Shown: positions 47,539-62,130 of the stretch, one piece after another
Layout: each line of letters begins with the position of its first letter
How positions within the stretch are numbered: position 1 is the first letter of the stretch
Assembly: GCA_019915015.1 (NCBI GenBank)
Contig: JAHBBC010000034.1
Location: forward strand, 62,001 to 126,000
Source: Auriscalpium vulgare
Taxonomy: Eukaryota > Basidiomycota > Agaricomycetes > Russulales > Auriscalpiaceae
DNA length: 64,000 nucleotides
Reading direction: 5' to 3'
Position numbers and translations under genes: made by a program
The notes under the pieces: model-generated
Seen by the model: only the letters and a program-made list of their open reading frames with translations
Database searches by the model: none
What the model was told of the DNA's origin: nothing

Positions 47539-48248
47539 AGGCCGATGGGAGGACTGTAGAAGATCTTGCATCCCCGATATTGTGTCAGACTGCGATTGAG
47601 CATCTCGCGATCCTATTGCACTCACATTCCACTTGCAGACTGCTCATCGCTCTAATAGAGGCCAGCAATCGCCTCCAATCCTCCGCCCCATCTGGCAACC
47701 ATGCGCGGGTCTTGACAGTGCACTGTTGAGCGCTGGGGCCAGCTGAGGGTAGGGCGAGGAACGATAACGACCTGATCGGACGGTCCGGGACGGTGCCAGG
47801 ACTCTGCTTCTGGCTCTCCTTCCTGAGGAGTGGACTTGAGGATATTCGGAAATGGCGGTTGGAGTTGTGCTGAACGGGCCTAGGTGGCTCCTGTAACCTG
47901 GCAGAGCGACGTGTACACTGGAGGACATCTATTAGTAGCCCCCTACAAACCTACCAATCAATTGTACGCGATGATTGGCTTGAACGTTGAGCGTTGAGGA
48001 GTACTTTGAGGGCGTTGAGAGAGGGAGCTCGCCGTGGTGCGCGCGGGCCGGCTGGCGGTGAGCGTACGTTACAGCTCTTTCGGAAATGTTTGGGCGACGC
48101 GCGTAGAGGTGCCCGGAAAGTCCCGTAAATACAGAGCGCGGCAAAAAGTCACGAAAAGTCAGAATGAAGTTTGCAACCCTCCTGCCGCCCTCTCCAGTCA
48201 TCTGCCAGCCAGATAAATACTCATACACACTCATCGAACTATCCTACC

Positions 48249-48440
48249 ATGCCTGTGAACACACGAGGCCGGTCTGTTCTCGCCACGCTGCTCAAAGTTG
48301 TCAACATCGAATCCGAGGACGACGACGCTCCCGCTCTAGAAATCGAAGCACCTGATGCTCCGACACATCACTCAGGTCATGCAGACAGCTTTGTTGATGA
48401 TGGGAATGGCAGAGCAAGCGGACGTCGACATTTCTCGTGA
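48249..48440 (+). CDS. Short ORF inside the transposon (duplicate)
   Basis: Same sequence as 38,147-38,338; unknown 63-residue frame ending at a GTGAGT donor. Confidence 0.33.
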   Translation: MPVNTRGRSVLATLLKVVNIESEDDDAPALEIEAPDAPTHHSGHADSFVDDGNGRASGRRHFS

Positions 48441-49240
48441 GTACCCAGCGACCCAGAGCCCCTCGAACGCACCCACCGACGCCAAACGCCGCTCCCAACG
48501 CCCAACGGCGCGCAACGACGCCCACCACCGCCCATTCCCTCTCCTATCGACTTCCAGCGTCCTCGAGGGCGCCACCGACGTGTTGTATGAGGTTGAATGC
48601 TGCTCACCGGTCAACCTCGTACGACGTCACCTCCGTCCTCGTTCGCCCCGCCGCCCTTGTCGTTCGAGCGCCCCGCTCACCCTCGAGCAACGCTCAGCGT
48701 CACCGGGCACCGAGCATGAGGCTCCTCAGAGTCCTCAACCACCGGCTTCGACAATGGGTCTGGTCATGGCAGCAAAGGTGATTGCGGTGACGACGGGCCG
48801 TCGATTATGATGTTTGGAGGGGGATATCGCTTTGTATTTCGTTGTACCTGTATGAACTTATACCTTCATGAGTTACCGTATATGACTGTTTTGTTTTGAA
48901 AGTGTCCTGAGAGATGTGCAGTGCGACTGTAGTGCCCATGGTGCCCAGTGCCAGCAGATGAGATGGTAGTACATATATAGCTACGACAGATTCTGTAGTC
49001 AGTCCTATGCAGATCGAACTCACTCATATATTGCTGTATGATGCTACAGGACATGCGCTCGGGGCACAGGATGCTAAGAAGGTCGCACATCCGAGTCCCT
49101 GTCTGAGTATGTATTGGGACTCAATAGTGACAGAGCGATACATAGGCAAGCAGGTTTTTCCTGATGGACGGACGCTCACTCACGACGTCGTTGACAATGA
49201 AGTCAAAGATATTGTGCCCGCTGACGGCGCCCGCAATGAG

Positions 49241-49798
49241 CTAGATCGCTAAGTACCATCGAGAGATAGACCCCCCTCGTATGATTCGGACTGAACAGCT
49301 GCCATCACAACTGCGGCGCGGCCATGGCGAGCGGCCGAGAGTCCGGTTGTCGAAGCTAGACTCGTCTGTGAAGGCGAGTTCGGTGCTGCCGTGTAGTGCT
49401 GGGCCATTGTCGCCCGGTACGTCGCGTTGCGCTGCGGTCTTGCGCAGGATTTTGACCGAAATCCCAGCGGCGTGGAAATTCTCGTGGAGGGAAGTGATGG
49501 AAATGGGGATGTCATGGAAGACTGCAACCCACTCAGCCAGCTCGTCGAGGTAGAGTGACGGAGCCTCACTGATCAACACCCGTAGCTCCTCCATCACAGC
49601 AGAACTGAGCCTGCGCGGCCTCCCACTCAGCATGCGGTCTACTGCCACGGACCCTGTAAGCAGATGCTGCGCCATCCATCGTTCCATACTGCTGCGAGAA
49701 ACATTGAGAGCCGCCAACACGACGGGCATCTCCCACCCATCCTGCAGCATCTGGATGCCTCGAATCTTGATTCCATCGTCGATATGGTGGTTTACCAT
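49241..49798 (-). pseudogene. Truncated Tc1-type transposase (duplicate)
   Basis: Same 185-residue frame as 39,696-39,139; catalytic domain incomplete. Confidence 0.8.
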
Positions 49799-50448
49799 GC
49801 TCAGGGGTGTGGATCGGACAGGATGCGGGGTGTCTGGCAGTCTCTGCAGGCCGTTATCATGTTTTCTGACTTTTCGTGACTTTTCGCCGCGCTCTGTATT
49901 TACGGGACTTTCCGGGCACCTCTACGCGCGTCGCCCAAACATTTCCGAAAGAGCTGTATGACCACCGTCGCAGCCGAGAGCCGGCCCATGATGGGTCAAC
50001 ATCGCCTCGCCCGTCGCCTCGCGGTCACTCGAGTACTCACACCACTCGTCCTGGCGATAGTCATGTCTGTCACAGTTCCGCTCAGACCTTGGCGACTGGC
50101 GACAGTGATCATGCGTCCTCCTGCTGCCCTTACATCCTAACCGGCTTGTAACCGGCCTAACCTGAGTGTGCCTCCGCTCAGTGACTACACTGGAACATGT
50201 GCTAGCTTCGTGTCACAGGAGAAGGTACTTCATTGACGGTGGTCCACCTTAATGTCGCAGAGGTTCGTCTTCGTTGAGATACAAGCACGGCCTGAGCTTC
50301 TGATTTAGTCTGACCATGTAATGGAGATCTACTAGGATGCTATATAACAGTTCGAGTATGCGCATCGCGGTCCATGTCGTGGAGATACAGTGGAGATACG
50401 CACGACTGTTAATCGACTAAGTATTTAAGTAATCCGGCAGTCACTGCA

Positions 50449-51393
50449 CTAGATATTGTATCCGTGTCGCTTCACGATGTCAAGAAAGTCACTGTAATAG
50501 GTATCATCCGGTGTCCGGCCAAGCGTGGGCTGGATACCGTACATGTCCATGCTGCGTCGGTTGGCCTGCAATGCGACGAACCCGAGAAGTTCCTTGGCGA
50601 GTGGCCACTCATCCTTCCAAGCCTCCGGCGGGTTGTCGATGTAAGACTGCACGCCTGATGACAAAAAAGCCAACTTTTCTTTGTAGCATCGATCATGGTC
50701 TCCTGTATCCCACACGTCGGCTGGACCTCCCCTGAGCCTCTTGCCGTCTTCGCGGAAGCCGAAGAACACAAAGGTGAGGATCCAGATGAACGATTCCAGT
50801 TCGTCATAGTAGGTCCTCTCGATTTTCCTGGCCCGATACCTGGAATTGAGGAGCTCGAGCGGCATGAAGGGGATGGTGCCGGTGCGTTTTCGGCAGCTGT
50901 GGGCATTTTCTTGTCCTTCGGTATCCCAATCTTTGAGAACGCCGCATACGGCGCCGTTCTCCCTGTCGTACATGAGGTTGTACAGGCTAGGACCTCTGAG
51001 TTGGATGCCGTTTTTCCATTGATCATGATGATGGCCTATATACAAGTCAGCGCGACTCGGAGAGGATTTGAGGGGCGACGTACACTTTACACAATCGAAC
51101 CACGCTTTCACAAATTCGCGGCCGCGCAGTTCATGGATCGGGCGCAGCGTTTTGGCGACGATGCCGCGAGGCATACGGTGCCTAGGGACGCTTGTGGGCT
51201 AGGTGAGCAGTTGAGCATGATTTCAGGTGTGATCAAAGACTAACCTGGCACCGTGACCTCCGGTCTGCGCTTGAGATGTAGTCCCCTTGTTGTCGGAGGG
51301 CGTCGCCTGCAAGCCCTGCACAGGCTGGATCTGAGGCGGCGTTGTAGGAGGCTCAGGGCCCGCGACATTGACGAGGTTATTGGTATCAGACAT
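50449..51393 (-). CDS. N-lobe-deleted FunK1 pseudokinase (duplicate)
   Basis: Same sequence as 41,290-40,346: MSDTNNLV start, LRGPSLYNLMY in place of the HRD loop, KDWD kept. Confidence 0.63.
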
Positions 51394-52115
51394 TAGACCT
51401 GGGATGCAGGCCGTGAGGTTCGATGTTAGCTGTAACAGAGCGGCTGTCGGGCTCACAGAGTATCAAAGGCAGCGACGATGAGGTGGTTGTTGCGGTCAGA
51501 AAGCTGAGAGACGCTGCTCTTGAGGTAACCATACCGCTGGCGCTCCTAGTGGCCCGGCCGAGCACAACGTCACAGCTGCGGTCGGACGGATGGAGACCGA
51601 AGAGGTGGCTCGATTTCTGATGGGTGGCGACTACGGCAAAAATACAACAACGTTATTCGCGACGCGCTTCTTGTGCCACGACCACGCACCTTCGATACTA
51701 CAAGAAGATCCCTGCAACGAGATGGCTTATTGTTCTGAGGTACGCGACGCCTAACCGAAAGAATGAATGGAGAGCGTAAGCGTCACGGTTCCCGGTCCTT
51801 GTGCTTACTACTTACAGTACTTGCGTTTGGGCCGCGTAGTAACATCAGGGCTCCTCAGGGGAACCTGATCTGCAGAAGGCCAGCGTTCTGGAAGTTCGAC
51901 GCCGGCAAATGGTGTGTATCTGCGATTCGGATCTGATGGAGTACGCGTAATTGTTCTTGTGCAAGGACATGTGGATCACGCAGAAGATCTTGCGCCGTTG
52001 TCTGCTTGTTCTCTGCGTATTGATCCTTCGACTTGAGATCTGGTTGAGATCTGCTCTCGTCAACGGTCTTCTGCCGCGAAATGCCAGAAAGCATTGACGA
52101 ACGGGTGCAACACGT

Positions 52116-52655
52116 TCATTTGGGCCGCCACTGATTCGATGTAAGCGTGTGAACGACGAACGTATGGTAATCAGTACGAACTAGACGACGCCGCGGCCGC
52201 AGGAGCTCGAGGGGCATGTAGGGTGTGGTGCGTGCGTTCTTGGGTGTCGTGGGTGCTGTCTCCGTCGACGTTGGCAACTCCCAGTCGCTTAGAACGTCGC
52301 AGGTGGCGCTGCAACCTTCGCAGCACATGGGATGAGAGATGATTGTCGTGTCTCCACGAACGATGATGACCGTGACTAGTACTTTTGTACCTGTCAGTGT
52401 GACTACAAAACTCATCCAGGTGCAACGTACATTTCGCGCAAGTAAGCCACGCCTTGACAAATGCATAGAATAGCTGTTCAGCTCCCGACCGCGTGAAGAC
52501 CACGACGCGAAGTACATGGTGCCAACTGGCATTTGATGACAGACTCCTGAGAGCATGATTGAAGCATGAAGTTGACCGTCGCCCGATTTCGAATAGAGAA
52601 CGAGAGAGCCGATGGAGCCACGAGTCAGCGGCGATGGAGCGATGCGCGAGGACAT
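52116..52655 (-). pseudogene. Decayed FunK1 copy (duplicate)
   Basis: Same as 42,552-42,013. Confidence 0.63.
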
Positions 52656-52999
52656 CTGCACGGGAAACGCAGGGCGATGTATAGTACAATGCGCAGCGAC
52701 TGGCAAGATTCCTGTCGACGAGAGTTGTACGCGGAAGAGGCCCGGCAGAAGCCGGCCGTTTGGCATACCATCGGCTCCCGGTCCACCGTGATTTCGCAGA
52801 GGTCTCGTCTGCGTCGCACAATCTGAGCTTCTGATTTCACTATGTACAAGACGTGTCTGCTACATTATAATAGTACATACGAGAATGCGCATTGACGATG
52901 CAGTCCATGTCCTGAAGGTACGCGTAATTCAATCAAAATCTACCTGCATGCCAGAAAAAAGTACAAATCGGTGTGGAGTGGGTATTGCATTGCGTGGAG

Positions 53000-53862
53000 T
53001 CACTGCACTGAATATTCGAGTACCTTCATGACCTCCTGCACTTTCTCGTAATAGGCATCATCCGATGTGGGGTCAATGACTTTGACGGGCTTAGCCCCCG
53101 GGGAACGATGACAGTGGCTGGTTTGGTGGTCTGTCGGATGAGCCAGGCTACTGCGGTGAGGTTGAGAAGGCTATATGCTAGTGGCCAGTCATCCTTCCAA
53201 ACCTCCGCAATGTCTTCCTTCTCCATGCCATCTATCACAAAGACGAGCTTCTTCTCGTAACATTCCTCATAGTCTCCTGTTTCCCATGTGGCGGCTGGCC
53301 GCGGACCTTTCTTGAGCCTCTCCCCGTCTTCGCCGAAGCTGAGGAACTCAAACACGAGGACCCAGACGAACTACTCCAGGTCGTGATAGTAGGTCCTCGC
53401 GATCTTTCCATCCCAGTACTCGGAATCGAGTAGCGCGAGCGGCATGAAGGGGACGGTGCCGGTGCGTTCTACGTAGGTGTGCTCTCCTGAGATGTTTCCC
53501 AGGTCCCAATCGTTGAGAATGCCGTGAACGGTGCCGTCTGAATCCTTGTAGTACATGAGGTTGGCGAGGCTCGGATCTCTGTGTTGAATGCCCTCTTTCC
53601 ACACATGATAATGGCCTAGATACAAGTCAGCGTGACTCAGAGTAAGTTGAAGTGGCGACGTACACTTAACACAGTCATACCACGCTTTCACGAATTCTGG
53701 GCGGCGCAGTTCACGGATCGGCTGCAGCGACTGGAAGGCGACGGTGCGAGGCGCGCGGCGATTGAGGTTCGATAGAGGACGAAGTGTATCACAAATGCCG
53801 CCCATCTCCAAATGAGGGTTCTCAGAGTCAGCCGGCGGCAAAGCGAGGATGCGCGAGGGCAT
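53000..53862 (-). pseudogene. FunK1 C-lobe copy with nonsense and frameshift (duplicate)
   Basis: Copy of 43,760-42,897. It shares the TAG at 53,373-53,371 and has an additional private lesion. A C6 run is C5 here (53,095-53,099), so the C-terminal KVIDPTSDDAYY segment is out of frame. Confidence 0.8.
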
Positions 53863-54182
53863 GCGCAGCGAGAACGTGAATGCGAGCAGGCGCCTGGCGT
53901 GGGGGCGGGTGGTCGTGGAGGTGAAAGAGCCTGAGCGAGGGAAATGGGAACAATGATTTTGAGCGACACCAACGGCGGCGTGCCAAACTCGAGGTAGGTG
54001 TGGGTGTCGGCTGTCGACAAGGCTGCCACGATGTATGCATGCGGTCAGGGTGCCGGCGCGACTGGGCGTCTGCCGTGGAGATACGCGTACGACTGTGAAT
54101 GTTTAGTCGAAATGCAGCGACTTGTATGCCAAAATGATAGCACTTACGGTTTGGTTTGCACTGGGCATTGGATCGCGCGGCG

Positions 54183-54916
54183 TCACTGCACCAGATATCC
54201 GTGTCGCTTCACGATGTCAAGAACGGCACTGTAATGGGTATCATCCAGTATCGGCTCAGGGACGGCTTGGAAATCGAACATGCTCAAGTCTCGTCGGTGG
54301 AGCTGATATGATCACCCAGAGGAGATTAATGGCTAGAAGCCACTGAGTCTTCCAAGCCTCCGGCGGGTTTTCAATATAAGGTATGACGTCTCGCGTCAAA
54401 AAGCACAATTTCTTCTCGGAGCACGCCACATAGTCTCCTGTGAGCCACGCGCCAGCTGCTCTTTTGGTCTCCGTCTTGCGGTCACAGTCGAAGTTGAGGA
54501 GTACAAAGGTGAAGGCCCATATGAGCGATAGGCCTTGATAGTAGGTCCTCTCGATTGTTCCAGCCCAGTACTCGGAATTGAGGAGCTCGAGCGGCATGAA
54601 GGGGATTGAGCCCGTGCGGTCTAGGTAGCTGTCGGCGATGATGGCCTAGGTACAAATCAGCGCGCGACTCGGACACAAATCCCGGCGCGACGTACTTCTC
54701 ACACAATCGAGCCACGCTTTTACGAACTCGTCGCCACGCAGCTCGCGGACCGGCTGTGCGGCTGTAGCATTTCGATTGCGATGGTGCGAAGCACATGTCG
54801 GCCGACGTTCGCGACGGGACGAGGCCCGGGGCTTCACGGATGCCGCGCGTTTCCGAATGAAAGGAGTTGATGGCGCCATGGGTTGGCGGCGGCGATGCGA
54901 TGGCGCGCGGAGGCAT
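54183..54916 (-). pseudogene. FunK1 pseudogene lacking the catalytic loop (copy 3)
   Basis: Identical to 21,602-20,869 and 44,814-44,081. Confidence 0.8.
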
Positions 54917-56803
54917 GTACAGTGATGGCGTGGATGCGCCGTGGGGTCGTGGGCGCAAGTAGTGCGCGCAGGGGCGTGGTGTGATGCGGTGTGGTGCCGG
55001 GTCGTTGGGTAGGGTTGGGTGCTGTCGGGCGAGAGGTTGAGCGTGGGCATTGAGGAAACGATATGAACGCAACGAACGGCAGTGGGTGATGTCCGTTGTC
55101 GACAAGTGCCCCTGCCACGATGTATGCGCGCATCAGGGTTGGGCGCCGGGCGCGGATCGACGACGACTCGAGGACGCGCCTCGTGCCGTGCATGTGGAGA
55201 GCGATCGTGCGTTGAGTGCAGACCACAGGGGATGATACTGGCTATGAAAGATGAGGATGCGCGCGAGTGTAGCTCCCTGCACAGTCACCTGTGCTCGAAG
55301 GTTGAACGTCAGCTACTCCACCTTAGTATCTCTGGAGGGCTTGGTCGGGACTCGGCCGTCTGCTCGTCCGGAGGGGCTTGCAGGGTCTGGGACGAAAAGA
55401 TTGTGCCAATTCATGGCAACAGAGAGGTCGAGATGCCTGAGAGCCAATGCTAGCCACGAGCCGACGGCGATGCGAGCATACGCGAGGAAATCTGCATTGT
55501 GTCTGAGGACGTGGGCCGATGTATGTGTGTGCGAGGCAACCATGTACTGCAAGGGTCGACGAGCGCCCCCGGCCGGAAGTCTCGGGCCGATGCTTGCACG
55601 AGCCTTCTCGTCGCTGTGAAGGACGCGACAGATTGCCTCCTCCACCCATCTGTCAGCTACGCGGTCTTGACGTGCGCTTAGGGGGCAGGCAGGCTGTTAA
55701 ACCGGGGACTATGTCGTCCGAGGTGCGTTTGACTGTGCTCTGGTAGCTCTCATCTACTCGCTGACATGACCGTGGACCTCACAACACATGCGCGTTGAAC
55801 CCCATTCAGGACTCATTCAGGCCTCACGCAGCAAGCAACCCGGTGTCCCGGGAATACTCAACCCAACGCTCGACACCTCTTCCACATCGCCGCCGTACCT
55901 CCCTGACTCCTCGACGCTTTTGCCGCGCTGAAGACACTCGGCGCGCGTATCCCCGCGAAGAATTCGACAGGGTTTTCCTCAGCGCGCCCGCGTCTGCCGC
56001 TGCTGCTTGTTACAGTTCGCGAGCTTGAACCGCCCTTGATGGACGGTGTTCGGTCGTTCATGAATTCTCTCGTCCTCGACATCTGCAAGCTGTGGTTGAT
56101 TCTTTTGTCTCGCGCTGCTGAAGTCTCGCGCCGTTGAAGCTTCGAGCTCTCGATTCAGCTCGAATGGGTTCTAGGTATGTGTCAAAATACTGGCTCCTAA
56201 TGGCTCTGACCCCCCAACCTAGGCGTGCGCCGCTCAATGCCCACCTCATCTTCCTTCCTTAGCCGAAAGAGCTGTCGAATTGCTCGTGCCAAAAAGCCAT
56301 GGCGTCCTCCTTCGGTTGTGCTCGTCCAGCGCATATGAGCGATCTGCCGCTGACCATTTCTTGGATAAGAAGACCAGCGCCGTCCATGCGGAGGCGGTAT
56401 CGACCCCTAGCGGTGACCCTGGTGGATGTCGCTGGATGTTGATTGCTACAAGCACACTCGTATCGTGAGCGGGTCATTCATCGAAGGCGCGAGTACGTGA
56501 TCGTCTAGGCTATGTCACCGTACGGCAATGCGCGGGACTTTCAAGTCGGTTTCAGTTGGCACTCAGTTCCAACATGTGCGCCTTTTATATCTTTCATAGG
56601 AGTGTATTGCTGACTGGTCGTCGATGTACAGCCCGAGTCGGATATCGGAAAGGGTCGATCTGCTGCAAGTCAAGGACAGTGCCGCGCGCCGAAGAGACTC
56701 GTCATTCGGATCTATTGCTCATAGCCGGCGTCAGCCGTGGCCCACTTGCTCCGTCTCCGAGTCGGGGCTTGCTATCCACTTTCCATCCGGCTTATGCTAG
56801 CTT
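54917..56803. other. Gene-poor interval (duplicate of 21,603-23,489)
   Basis: Same content: FunK1 5' flank, interspersed repeat at 55,611-55,784 and the aldo-keto reductase promoter region. The single substitution G56,662 versus A23,348 lies here. Confidence 0.5.
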
Positions 56804-58274
<1,471 letters not shown>

Positions 58275-58668
58275 GATCGCACAGTGTTAAATGCCACAAG
58301 GAATGGTTTTTGTTCGTGTTCTAGAATGCAATGTGTGCGTATGATGTGATGTACCGTTGGGTGGGAGATTTCTTCAGTCGTGACTTGAATCATGAGCAAA
58401 GAGTACAGTCTGAGTAGGACTGCCGGTCTAGTTTTCATGAACTTACCCGCTGCACGGGTTGCCCATCCGTTGCACCTCGGGGAACACGAGGATCACGGTA
58501 CACGTCAGAGGATACCAAACACTTTGCGAATTCAAGGAACGGAAAATAACACGATATAGATACATGTGGTTCATCTAGCATATACAAGTAAGCGTCAAGA
58601 ATCATGTACAGTGCGCACAAGGTAATAAGCAAGAAATTCGGATCCAGAGGCACGGGCAGGGGCTATGT

Positions 58669-59449
58669 TCAATCGAGGAGATCGAACTTCAAATCGTTTT
58701 CGAGCTGTTCGACAGTTTTCACGCGCCGCATAGTGACGCTGCGCATGCCCGCAAAGAGGGCCTGTACACGCCAAAGCAGCCGCGTCAGCATCCTGTGCCT
58801 GAGAGGAGAACTCGGCGTACAATGAGATTTTTGGAGAGCACCTTCATGCGCCTGCGCGCGCCGCGCCCATTCGATTCCCTAGACGCCACCGTCGTCGAGG
58901 TGTCCGCGGTCGACGCATCGGGCATCGTTTGCATGTCGCCCCAGTCCTCGATGACAATTTTTGGCTGGTATCGTCACGTCAGCGTGGATGGAGCAAAGAG
59001 TGAAGCGAGTCGTACGATGATGAGGGGCGGCTTTGCGGTCTGCTGGCACTTTGGGTTGCGTCTGTCGGCAGCCTGCCAGGACATTAGGCAGCAGAATGAC
59101 CGGAGAACAGGGAATTGCTTACTGCTATAGCGGGCGGCGTGAAAGCAGATGACGGCACCGGTGAACGCACTGCGGGGTGTTGGGGCACGGTGGGGCGAGC
59201 GCAGCGGTAATCCACGGTCCTCTGAGGAGAACGTCAGAGACAAATTGTATGAGAGACGGTGCCAAGTACCATGTGAGGCTCAGATTTTTCGCGTCTGACG
59301 TGAGGATGTTGCTGAACCACTGGCTGTCTCGACGTGTTCTCCAGCGGCGTGCGATAACGGAGTGGCAGAGGCTTGACGGTGTCCGGATCTTCGCTGGCAG
59401 CGAGAACCCAATCGATGGAGGGGTAGGGAGGAGAGATGCGCGCTTGCAT
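58669..59449 (-). CDS. Small protein of unknown function (duplicate)
   Basis: Same sequence and exon structure as 26,135-25,355, with the pyrimidine-rich tract upstream. Confidence 0.53.
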
Positions 59450-62130
59450 TGCAAGCGGCAGCTGAAAAGAGATAGAGGGAAAGAAAGAGTGTGTGGAAAA
59501 GGGCCGTTGAATGGAGGGATAAGAAAGCGAAGGAAAGCGAGAGAGGAGAGAGAGATGGGAGAAAAGAGCGAGATGAAAAGAGGGTGCAGCCATCGGAGGC
59601 GGGCTAGTCTATATGTCAACGGCAACGCGTGCAAGAACCCCGCGATAATTGACTTTGCGCGGCGCGAGGTAGCCTTTGCACCAGTTTGGGATGGGGCGCG
59701 GGCGGGCGCGTACCTCGTCTGCGCTCGCAGTCGTGCAGTGAATTCAGCCCCTCACGGCGTCGCCCACCGCTCCCTTGGTCTCCTGTGCAGACCTCACGGC
59801 TTGAGCAGGAGGGCAGGGTGACTGAACACGGGGAGATGTTGACCAGAATCGCGCGTCGTCGGAAGAAATTTGGCAAATGCAGCTTTGAACCGTTTTATTG
59901 ATCTGCCGACTGCACCTAGGTGAGCAACTACATCCGAAGATTGCGCCATTAACTCGTGGTTCTCGTATGAGCACAGTGTCGTGGTGCTATCCAGCGTCGG
60001 CGACTGGACACGTCATATATGAGGAAATTGTTTCCCCCGCCGCTGCGACGCTCAAAAAAATTGCAAGAGCTCGGAAATAAATGCCAGGTCATGTATCCAC
60101 TGCTGCAGACAGTCTAGGTCAGTCGACATCGATGTTTTCGAGCACGGACACCATTCAAAAGAGCATCGCGCATCATCTGTCCAACCAGTTGGTTCAGACC
60201 GCCGATTACGCCGAGTACACGATGCTGCACTACGTCCACAGCATTCGACAAATGCCATGGAGGCCCTCATGACCATCAACTTCCAACATACGCTCGACTG
60301 TCGCCCGACAAATCACCTTGTGACATGTCACAATGTCACGTCACGTGGACAGTGCGGCGCGGGCACAAAGTAAGGCGAGTCGACGCGCATTCTCGCGCGA
60401 GTCATGTCGGGCGATAGCATGGGAATAATCGCTGATGGTCATGCGCAGCGTCGAGAGGTAGATGGACGTTGTCCTGGACCACGAACACGAAGGAAAAGAC
60501 GACGCAACACCGACAGTCACACGGACCGCGGCGCGAACGGAAAACAACAACAAAGCGGAGCGACCAAGGCGTCCACCAAGAAGGAAACAAGAAGGAAAGA
60601 AATTCGAGGGAATCGAAAAGTCTGCTCACCAGATATGACGGCCGTCTCTGGCCAGCCGGGGATGCAGTAAACAAGCGGCTGCTGGCTTATCCGCAAATCA
60701 CCAGCGTAGCGGGTTGGCTTGCACGAGCGACGATAATTCGGTGACTGCACGAAGACCTGGCTAAGACACGAGTTGTGTTTTGCCTCCGCCAGCACTGGCG
60801 ATGGCTGGTGACCGATACTTCGCGACTAGGCGACCATGCACCTCTGCTTCCGATGGCTGACAATGCAGCAGGCGGGCAGCGTGTGGATGGCTGGCAGCGC
60901 GCGGCAAGCACTGGTGACGACGGCTTGTTTGCTGGACGGGTTGCGTAGATGGCTGGCCGTGCGGCTGGCCAGATATACAAGAATGTCTGGCGGTGTGCGC
61001 AGGAGAGGGCTCAGAACAGCGAAGAACAGTAAACTCGAGCTGCTCACCAAATCGCCCCTTTTCTAATTCCCTCTGTCGTCGGTCAGGGCTGACGATTGAT
61101 CATCCGGGGGTCTTCGTGTCGACTTGACCTTGGGGGCAGGGTTGACGAGAGAACCGTCGCCGATCTTCAGACATTGCAGAGAAAGTGGTAAGAAAATCCA
61201 GTTGCGCATGAAGCGAGGGGTCGACTGGCAGCGATATTGATGGCTTCGTGTCGTTCCCAGGACGGTGACCGGAATAAATGTTCCAGGAAATGGGGGAACA
61301 GCAGACAAAGGGAAAGCCTTGGCGGTTGGTCACGCGTCGGCCGAGCCTCGTTGCCGACCTTGCGCGGACGACAGTCTCAGCGTCGCTTTCAGTCATTGCA
61401 ACCGCTGCCTCTGCTTCATTCACTGAAAATGCGGAGGCTTCATTTCCCAACCATTTTTCCTGATTTTCTCCTGCCCTGAACACTCGCATCGGTTCAAGCG
61501 TCCAGCAAACCTGCCCAAAATCAGTGCACAACATATCCCAGCCATACGCTGGCTCCTGCGGCCGCCGACTCGCCCAGCTGGAACGCCTTGCCCTCCGAAC
61601 AGCCCTGCCTGTCGTCGCCGATTCCAAGCTCCACCCCACGGTTGCATAGCGGCTGGATTATGCTTCCTGAAGGACCCTCGATCCTCCCAACCAAGTGGCC
61701 GAGAATGAACAACTTGATAGGAGACTTGGTGCGTTATTTGACGCCACGCGTGAGCCTTCCTCGTTGGCCCGACGCCCGTTTGCATCGCAGGTTTTTCTAA
61801 TGCCGTGGACCTATCCTAGACATGGGCGGACTCGGAGCGACGGTGAGAACTGCGGGATCAAGGTGCGTACGACTGGTACTGTATGGATCGTTCGCGTACG
61901 CTGAGACATGGATTCTACGCAGGACGATCAGGAGTTCAGAGCCCAGCAGTACAGCAGTACTCTCCGGCTCCTTCGTCATCACTAATCGAGAACAGCCGCG
62001 CCTTCCCGGTGCCCTGGAGTCCGTGCAGGAAATCACTGAGCATTTGCAGTTACATACTCAGCATTACTTCACTGTGCATATCGGGTCAACATATATGTTA
62101 TCAAAGTATATACTGTCTAGAAAAATACGG
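59450..62130. other. Gene-poor interval (duplicate of 26,136-28,816)
   Basis: Same content, including the palindrome at 60,318-60,333. No supported gene. Confidence 0.4.

Larger units (their letters stand above)
48072..49956. mobile_element. Tc1/mariner-type element (duplicate)
   Basis: Copy of 37,970-39,853 with the same flanking TA and TIRs (48,072-48,164; 49,864-49,956), one base longer. Because flanks match far beyond the element, it was copied with the segment, not by transposition. Confidence 0.88.
45223..55324. repeat. 10.1-kb tandem duplication, second copy
   Basis: Copy of 35,119-45,222, two bases shorter overall (offset 10,102-10,104 bp). At its right end (55,321-55,324) it continues into the sequence found after 22,010, not into another copy of 35,119. 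Confidence 0.92.

Noticed and set aside
37970..49956. Two independent transposition events of the Tc1-like element
   Set aside because: The flanking DNA of the two copies is identical for kilobases on both sides, so the second copy came with the segmental duplication.
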